Below, piece by piece: positions 50,266-59,737 of a stretch of 64,000 bases of DNA; the first letter of the stretch is position 1, and the number at the start of each line of letters is the position of its first letter. The notes below the pieces were generated by a model. The model was given only the letters and a program-made list of their open reading frames with translations. It had not been told where the DNA came from and made no database searches. Made by a program: the position numbers and the translations under genes. The stretch comes from Phymorhynchus buccinoides. Taxonomy: Eukaryota; Mollusca; Gastropoda; Neogastropoda; Raphitomidae. The stretch spans positions 9,205,827-9,269,826 of the forward strand of contig CM065699.1 of NCBI GenBank assembly GCA_017654935.2, read 5' to 3'.

Positions 50266-53027
50266 TTCGGAGTAGCTCGGCGATGCTGCGAGGGGACTTT
50301 GCAGCCACTCGGCGTTGCACTTGTCTTAACATTTTGTTCAATATTGAACTACTTTTTCAGAAAACCATTCCGATGGTGGGAGTGAAGGAAGAGCTAAGCA
50401 CCAGAGCCATTGCATGGGTGCTCCTACAAAATCCTAGAGAACCTGAAAAAGTCAGGAGTCTGCCTAGTCCCCGGAGGGTACAGGTGTAGTATCCCTGCCT
50501 GGGGGTGGGGGAGCAAAGTGAGGGGGGGAGGGACAATGACCCCCCTGAAACTGAAGGAATAAGGCTATTTTTAAGGGATTTCATTTAACAGGCTCTCTTT
50601 GCTAAGGCATGACATGAGCAAGTGGTGATAGGGACAAAATATGGGAAGATGCACACAAAAAAAGACAAAGAAAAAAAAGGTTGTTCCTCATTTCTTTTAA
50701 CCCTTTCAACGCTAGCCATTCCTGAGCCAAAATTTACCATTAAACTTACTCGGGTAGAGAACAGATTTCGTCTGCAATATTGGGGATTCCTCTTTGACAT
50801 GCATAAAACAGGGCCTATCCTTACCTCCCAAAATTAAGAACATAAGGTCACTGGATACCAGACCCTCATTTGATGCCTTTTAGTGACATGGGTGTTAAAT
50901 CATTGTGGTGCAAAAATGCGATATTGGCGGTGAAAGGGTTAAACCTGATCTGCAGGCAGAGACCACAGTTAAAAAACAAAATAATTGAATTCAGTCACAT
51001 AGTCTGAAGAGAAGCACCCAAGCGATTGCGCTTTTCATAGCAGTCACATAGTCTGAAGAGAAGCACCCAAGCGATTGCGCTTTTCATAGCAGTCACATAG
51101 TCTGAAGAGAAGCACCCAAGCGATTGCGCTTTTCATAGCAGTCACATAGTCTGAAGAGAAGCACCCAAGCGATTGCGCTTTTCATAGCAAAAGCGCTCAA
51201 CAGGCGACAAAACATTACAACAAAAGTCTTGGCACGATTTACGCCGCTCAATAAATCCTCTTTCAAGGAGTCTTTTGTCACCGGCTAGAAGGCAAAACTG
51301 CACTCCACCCCCACCCCCCACAACAGTTCACCGGATGAAGTTCACTTCCGAGCGGAAGACGTGAACATGGGGGCGATAAAGAGAACGAAAAACACCTGGA
51401 AAAACTCGGGTCCAGGGATATCCCAGCTCACCGCAAGGTCAATGTCAGCTTCTGGAGGAGGCGGTGGAAGCTGAAAGGAAAAACTGTAGCTTTTTTAAAA
51501 ACAAAACCTAGATACGCTCTCCGCTCTATCTGCGAGAAGACAATTAAGGCATGAGAAGTTGCAACATGCATAAAACGAGAACAAATAAACATTAACTCAT
51601 TCGCATCGCAATGATTTTGAATTAGTAAAAAAACACCTCACAAATCACTCCAGCCATACACACAAACAAAACAGACAATAAACAAAAGGAGAAATGAAAG
51701 ATTACAGGTTTTTACTTCAGGTTTAGACATAGGGAAGTGGTAGATCAGACTATTTTATATATAGACTTTATACAGAAAAACTCTCTACACCGATTGGTTA
51801 CCCCCACAACAAACCACTACAAAAGCAAAGTCAGAGGCAAAATTGTGGTCTAAGGGAGCGAAGCGAGTTTAGACGTGACCAAGGTATGGTGTGCACACAT
51901 ATTGACTTCCCTTGAAGCAAATGCATCAAATTGACAGTTATCTTTTAATACCGGGGGGGTCTTTCGTAAAAATATTTCCCCCACCTTCTGGAAGTTCTGT
52001 GCTTGTAACTTCCTCTAATCTGCCACTCTCTTTGACTCTGCCTTTTCCCTTTGCTTGCTGTCATCTACTATCTTTCTGCCTAACCGGTCCATTCTCCTGC
52101 CTTCTTTCACGACACACTTTCAAACATATTTCCTCCAGCCGAAGTCAGACTTGCTGGGCCTATTTCTTAGTTAGGCTCATATTCATAAAGGCAGCATGAC
52201 GCATCTGCGCTCATAATTGACAGGAACCTGTCTGAGAGATTGAAGAAGAAGAACCCCCCTGCAGTTGGCAGTTCTGCGCCTGAACACAACTCAGTGCTCA
52301 CCCAGTTTTAACTCCGACATGCTAACTTGTCGGGAGAAAGCAAGAAGGCACCGCACCATCAGCCTTCTTTATCACTTTTGTTATTTGCCTGGGCATAAGG
52401 CTGTGTCAGACCAATTGACATAAGCTAGAACACCAAGGCTACATCAAAATGTTGTTATGTACTGCATTAGCTATGCGGGGATCGTCTTTAGCCATGGCAA
52501 GCTCCTAGCATAACATCATCAGTCCAAAATCCTCCAAAGTCAAGTCAAGTCCACTTTATTATCTCAACAGAGTCGGAGTCTGGCTGCACACGTGGCGGGG
52601 TAATCAAAAACGGTCACGCACGTAATGTTCTCATCCGTAGTTGGTGCATTTGTACCATAGTGTTCAATTGCTTCGGCTGCTGGGTTGATCCCTGGAGTCC
52701 TTAAGCCAGGGAACGACGACAACAACAACTTTTGCTATAATACCTTTTGGCTTTTACCCAACGCAGTATGCCATCGGCAGTTTCACTCACTTCTTCGGTC
52801 TTCCTGTGCTCATCTCGGATGGCTTCGATGGTGGACTGCAGCTGGTCCCGCTCTCTGTAGGACTTCTCCACCACACTCTTCAGCCTGGAACAAGCAGACA
52901 GGCAACTGTATTGCACTGTGTACAGCGTTATAGTGACGAACTGCAGAGCATTGTGTTGTAGGGTCATTCTTTTTCCTATTTTGCTCAGCTAAACTTGTGT
53001 CAATCGGTGTGCCTGCATGCTCGCGGT

Positions 53028-53083
<56 letters not shown>

Positions 53084-56000
53084 CGTGTATGCGTGGGGGA
53101 CATGTGTTGGCATAAATGTGTATGCACACGTGTGTGTGTGTGTGTGTGTTGGTGTAAGTGTAGGTGTGTGTCTGAGAGTAAGAGAGAATCTGAGAGACTG
53201 ATACATGATTATGTAATCTGATTTTGTTAAAAAAATATATTTTCTTATATTGGTTGTCCATCCATGTGCATGCTTGTGTTGTTGTTGGATTGTGTCTTGA
53301 GCAAAACCAAAACGATTTCCTTTGTATTATGGTGCATTGGCTGATTAAAGAATCTTGAATCTAATGTATTGTTTTACCATGCCTCTCTTGTCACAACGAA
53401 TCCCTCCCAGTGAAATTAGGGCCCTTACCAAGAGCTAGCTTTTGCAGATATAATCCCTCCCGTTGGAATACCGGGGGAATATTTCTGTACAAACAGTTAC
53501 CCCACATTCTGGAAATTCTACACTAGCAAATTCCTCTAAAAAAATCTGCCTTTTCTTTTTCCTATCTACTTTTTTTCTGCCTTATTGGCCCATTCTCCTG
53601 CGATTTCTCCTATGAGCTCCTGTGATATCGGAATGTGTTGGCTGAATGGAAAGCGAGGAGAGCAGTGAAAACTGAAAACCCGGACACATACGTACCTCAC
53701 CCACTACGGCCATGCAGAAGAAGACATACAGCACAGCAAAGCACTGACAAATGGTGTTGTCTTACCCAACCTCTATTGTCACGATGGATTGCCATGCATG
53801 ACATCAGAGATGCCCAAACCTAGAGATAAGCTTTGCACCTAGAACAACACTCTTTCCTTTTCCTTTGTGCCGATCATCTGTCCGATTTAACCCCTTTGTT
53901 GCCACCAAGTTTCACGGACTATAAGGTGCATTGTGTTACAAAGATAAAGCGCAGCCAAGTGAACTTCTTAAGGCAAGGGAATCATGAGACCGGAAGTAAA
54001 GGGAAGTCACTAGGACACTTCCGGTAAGGGGAGTTATGTTCCTTTGCTTTTCATTTATCTGTATCTAGGGTAAGGTTTCCAAATTGAGAAAGTCTTATGC
54101 TACTGTTTGAGTGTTGATCAGTATGGTTAGAATAGATTTGATTTTGTTAAAACAATTTCTTCCTTTATTATTAGTCGCATTGTAAGGTAGAGGTGTTCCG
54201 GTCCAGAATAGTGTTGCTATGTTGCCAAACAGTGTGTAAAATACAGTGACCAGCTACAGGAGGACTGTGCAGATTGGTGAAGCCACTTACCGATGCAATT
54301 CCTCCTCTGCATGTTGCCTCTCTGACTGAGCTTCTTCAAATCTGAAAAGAAAGAAACAAACATTCTATCTTTCATGCTTGAACTTTTTTCCTTATCAACA
54401 CACGTACACACATGCATGCACACACACACATAGACACATGCATGCACACACAAACACACACATACAGAGTGACTAATTTACAGGCACACACACACACATA
54501 GAAACACACACAGAGTGACTCATTGAGTGGTCAACAGCTGTTTCTCTCTGTCCAGTGCTTATTCTTGTCTCTGAGCCTACACACACACACACATACCTAC
54601 ACTCTAAACACACCTACACTCTAAACACACCCACACACATCACAGACTCACTGAGCGGTCAACAGCTGTTTCTCTCTGTCCCGTGCTTCTTCTTGTCTCT
54701 GAGCCTACACACACACACACACGCACATACACACACCTACTCTCTAAACACACCTACACTCTAAACACACCCACACACATCACAGACTCACTGAGCGGTC
54801 AACTGTTGTTTCTCTCTGTCCAGTATTTCTTATTGCCTTTGAACACACACACAAACACACACTCTCTCTCTCTCTAAGTGACAGACAGACATATGGACAC
54901 GCTGTGAACTCACTGAGCAGTCAGCTGCTGTTTCTCTCTGTCCAGTATTTCTTGTTGCCTTTGAACACACACACAAACACACTCTCTCTCTCTCTCTAAG
55001 TGACAGACAGACATATGGACACGCTGTGAACTCACTGAGCAGTCAGCTGCTGCTTCTCTCTGTCCAGGGCTTCTTGCTGCCTTTGAACACACACACAAAC
55101 ACACTCTCTCTCTCTCTCTAAGTGACAGACAGACATACCAACAAACACGCTGTGAACTCACTGAGCAGTCAGTTGCTGCTTCTCTCTGTCCAGGGCTTCT
55201 TGCTGCCTTTGAACACACACACAAACACACTCTCTCTCTAAGTGACAGACAGACATACCAACAAACACGCTGTGAACTCACTGAGCAGTCAGCTGCTGCT
55301 TCTCTCTGTCCAGTATTTCTTGTTGCCTTTGAACACACACACAAACACACTCTCTCTCTCTAAGTGACAGACAGACATATGGACACGCTGTGAACTCACT
55401 GAGCAGTCAGCTGCTGCTTCTCTCTGTCCAGTATTTCTTGTTGCCTTTGAACACACACACAAACACACTCTCTCTCTCTCTCTCTAAGTGACAGACAGAC
55501 ATATGGACACGCTGTGAACTCACTGAGCAGTCAGCTGCTGCTTCTCTCTGTCCAGGGCTTCTTGCTGCCTTTGAACACACACACACAAAACACACTCTCT
55601 CTCTCTCTCTCTAAGTGACAGACAGACATATGGACACGCTGTGAACTCACTGAGCAGTCAGCTGCTGCTTCTCTCTGTCCAGGGCTTCTTGCTGCCTTTG
55701 AACACACACACAAACACACACTCTCTCTCTCTCTCTCTAAGTGACAGACAGACATATGGACACGCTGTGAACTCACTGAGCAGTCAGCTGCTGCTTCTCT
55801 CTGTCCAGGGCTTCTTGCTGCCTTTGAACACACACACAAACACACACTCTCTCTCTCTCTCTCTAAGTGACAGACAGACATATGGACACGCTGTGAACTC
55901 ACTGAGCAGTCAGCTGCTGCTTCTCTCTGTCCAGGGCTTCTTGTTGCCTTTGAACACACACACAAACACACTCTCTCTCTCTCTCTCTAAGTGACAGACA

Positions 56001-57154
56001 GACATATGGACACGCTGTGAACTCACTGAGCAGTCAGCTGCTGCTTCTCTCTGTCCAGGGCTTCTTGCTGCCTTTGAACACACACACAAACACACTCTCT
56101 CTCTCTAAGTGACAGACAGACATATGGACACGCTGTGAACTCACTGAGCAGTCAGCTGCTGCTTCTCTCTGTCCAGGGCTTCTTGCTGCCTCTGGGCCTC
56201 CATCAGGGATTCCCTCAACATGTGAGTTTCCTTCTGCTCCATCGAGTTCACTTCTTGCAACTGCTGAATGCTGCGAGGTTCAATCAAAATAGAACAGGTT
56301 AAAAATATCATGCATTTCTTGGTAAGAGAGAACAAATATCCTTAAAACTGTTAAAGATTCTCCACACATGAGTGTTGGTATTTGGTATATTCTAGTCACA
56401 GAGACTTATCTCTGTGAAAGTCGGGCTGTTCTGAGCGACTTCTCCCATGGAGAGCGCGTTGGTGCAAGCGCAGCGCCTACCCATTTTTTTGGAGGGGGGG
56501 GGGGGGGCAGGGTGAGGAGGGGAGGGGGGCAGACTTGGGAAACCTAGCTATTATTTGGTCATGCCAGGCAGCGGGATTTCTCCCTGCTCTTACTGACTTT
56601 TAACTGCCATGAGATTTTTAAGCGCACGGGTCATACTAGTTTTAAGTCCCCATCCGAAGGACTTGACGTTCAGTTCAATTTTCCTGTTGAACTAGAAAGA
56701 AAGGGCGAGGCCGTGATTCGCATTGAATTTGGCAGGCGAACGTCTTAACCACTCTGCCACCTTCCTGTGTGTGTTGAGTAAATGAGTAAAAATCCCACAT
56801 GATATGGAAAGATATCCAACATTTCACATCATTTGATAACCTAGTTTTGTGTCACAACAAATTAAAACAAAGTCGAAATTAAAACCCAGAAGAAACGGTT
56901 TAATGATAAAAAAAACACAGAGCAAAACAAAACACGACGTTTCGGGTTCAACCCGTTGTCCAGTGCTAAAAATAGATATGACATAGTGACACACATGACG
57001 TAAAGACGTAAACAACTTGTGATGCAATAATAAAATTGACGGTGGGCAGTGACATCACTTAAGTAAAAATGATGACAAATAAACTTACGGCGATTAATAT
57101 GAAATAAAGATCTACCAGATTGGATTGGCCAAAACAAACAATATTGTAGAAAAG

Positions 57155-57186
<32 letters not shown>

Positions 57187-59705
57187 TCCGATTATTTCAT
57201 TTCCCACTATCTATCCCATTCTCTATTTCTTGTACACCCTCTTACTCTATGCATAAGGATAACCTTATGTGCACATTCATCAGTAAGTTATCAAACTATG
57301 AAAGAACAAAGGAAAACAATTATATTATGAATATTTAGAGTCAACTTCAATACACTTGACACTACACGATCGATATGCAATACGATATACAATACACCCC
57401 CACCCGCACTTCTACCACAAACACACACACGTCAGGGTCAGCTCCAAAACTGTTTTAAGAGCGGATATTCATCCCGCTGGGGCAGAATGTGCCCAGCTTG
57501 TGCGCAAAGTACATTTCTGTAAATTTTCTTTGGGCTCGCCCTGTGCCGTTCTGCCAGATGACACACATGGTGAGGTGGTCGATACAGTGCCCTGGCCTCT
57601 GGAAGTGTTCCCCGACCTGAGTGCTGTAACCAAGCCTGGCAGCACGGAGGTGTTCCTCACCACGCTCTGCAAGAGTCCGGTACGTCTCCCCCACATACAA
57701 CATCATGGGCGAGGTGCTGCTGCACAGTGCGCAAATGACGACATAGATGACGTCGCTGGACTGGCAATTGAAATGCCGCCGCACCTCCACTGTGCCTTTT
57801 GGGCCCTTGATGATGTTGGTAGCGTTGACGTGCCGGCAAATCTTGCACTTTCTTTGTTGGCAAGGGTGCGTTCCAGGGGTCGGATGTGGGACATCTGGAG
57901 GGAGACGTGAACGCACAAGGTGGTCCCTGAGATTTGTATCTCTCTTGTATGCTACAAGAGGTGGCTCAGGAAATGCTTCTTGAAGAAGCGGGTCATTTTG
58001 AATGATGGTGAAGTTTTTGAGTAGAATGTTCTTCACTTTGATGTTGTGAGGATGGTATGTAATGCACAGCACGGGTCGGCTCTCCGCAGCTGATTGCCTC
58101 TCAGTGGGACGAAGGGTGGCTGCTCTGGGGGTGTCGCTAGCTCTCTGCAGTGCTGCTTCAATGGTGTTGTCAGGGTACCCTTGTGTCTGAAAGAAACGTT
58201 TCATCTCCGTGGCCTCAGACTTGAAGTTCTCGTCTGAACTGCAGAGACGACGAAGCCTGAGAAACTGGGAGTAGGGGATGCTGGTTTTCGTGGAAGGGGG
58301 GTGACTGGAAGAGAAGTTGAGATAGGAGTGAGCGTCAGTTGGCTTGTAGTGGACTGATGTGTGGAGCTTGTTTGAGTCAAGGTGAATGGAGACCTTGATG
58401 TCAAGGACAGGGACAGACGAAGTTGAAATTTCATGGGTGAATTTGATGGATGGGTGGAAAGATGAGGCGAAGTCAATGAACTCCATCAACTCTGGCAGAG
58501 AGCAGGTGGCAACACCAAAGCAGTCATCGATGAATCTCTTGAAGAGCTCTGGCACTGTGCCTGAAAAGGCCTGGAATATCTGCTCTTCAATGTGACCTAC
58601 AAAGAGGCACGAGTATGATGGTCCCATTTTTGTGCCCATTGCCACACCTTTTGTCTGCTTGTAGTGCCTGTCCCCAACACTAAATGAGTTCATGTTAAGA
58701 ACAAGTTCAGCCAGGCGAAGCACAACCACGGGGTCAACATCAATGCTGCTCTTTGGCAAGAAGTGCTTGATGGCGATGAGCCCATCGTTGTTGGGGATGT
58801 TGGTGTACAGGCCTGTGACGTCCATGGTGAAGACACGCCTGTCAGTGGTCACAGTGTTGTCAGGGAAAGAGAATTGGTCAAAGATCCGCAAAGCATCACT
58901 GCTGTCCTTGACATAAGTTGGTAGCTCAGCGACAAGAGGCTGCAGAATGGTATCCATAAACTCAGAAATGAGTTCTGTGGGGCATGAGCACGCAGATACG
59001 ATGGGTCTTCCTGGTGTGTCCTTCTTGTGTATTTTGGGTAGCACATAAAACCTGGGTTCTTTGGGTTCTTTCATGACAAGGGATGAGGCTTCTGATGGCA
59101 GTTTGCCTTTTTGTATGTCCAATGTTATCACCTTCCTTACGATTTGGTTGTCTGTGGCAGTGGTCTTTGCAGGAATGGGTACGTAAAACTCGTCGTTCTG
59201 GAGTTGTCTCTCTATCTCCTTTACGTACAGGTCTTTGCCCCAGACAACAATTGCCCCACCTTTATCCGCAGGCTTGATTACAATGTCACGTCTGGATTTT
59301 AAGGATGACAAAGTTCTCATCTCCTCCTTCGATATGTTAGAATGATGAAGTGTTTTTTGTTTGAGTCTCTTGAGGTCACTTTCGCAGGTCTCAATGTATC
59401 GGTCTAGAGACCGGAATTCTCCAGCTTTGGGAGTCCAGTCACTTGGTTGGTGTGTGTGTGTGTGTGTGTGTTTGTGGTAGAAGTGCGGGTGGGGGTGTAT
59501 TGTATATCGTATTGCATATCGATCGTGTAGTGTCAAGTGTATTGAAGTTGACTCTAAATATTCATAATATAATTGTTTTCCTTTGTTCTTTCATAGTTTG
59601 ATAACTTACTGATGAATGTGCACATAAGGTTATCCTTATGCATAGAGTAAGAGGGTGTACAAGAAATAGAGAATGGGATAGATAGTGGGAAATGAAATAA
59701 TCGGA

Positions 59706-59737
<32 letters not shown>

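Noticed and set aside
50990..51192. CRISPR-like regular repeats of 49 bp
   Set aside because: Perfect head-to-tail tandem repeat with no spacers.
57356..57910. Plus-strand 184-codon frame within the Penelope element
   Set aside because: Its start is the inverted arm mirroring the RT start and the remainder is antisense to the GIY-YIG region.
59606..59650. CTGATGA string in the right Penelope arm as a hammerhead
   Set aside because: No GAAA box or matching stem follows in hammerhead order; the nearby GAAACGTC motif is a better candidate.
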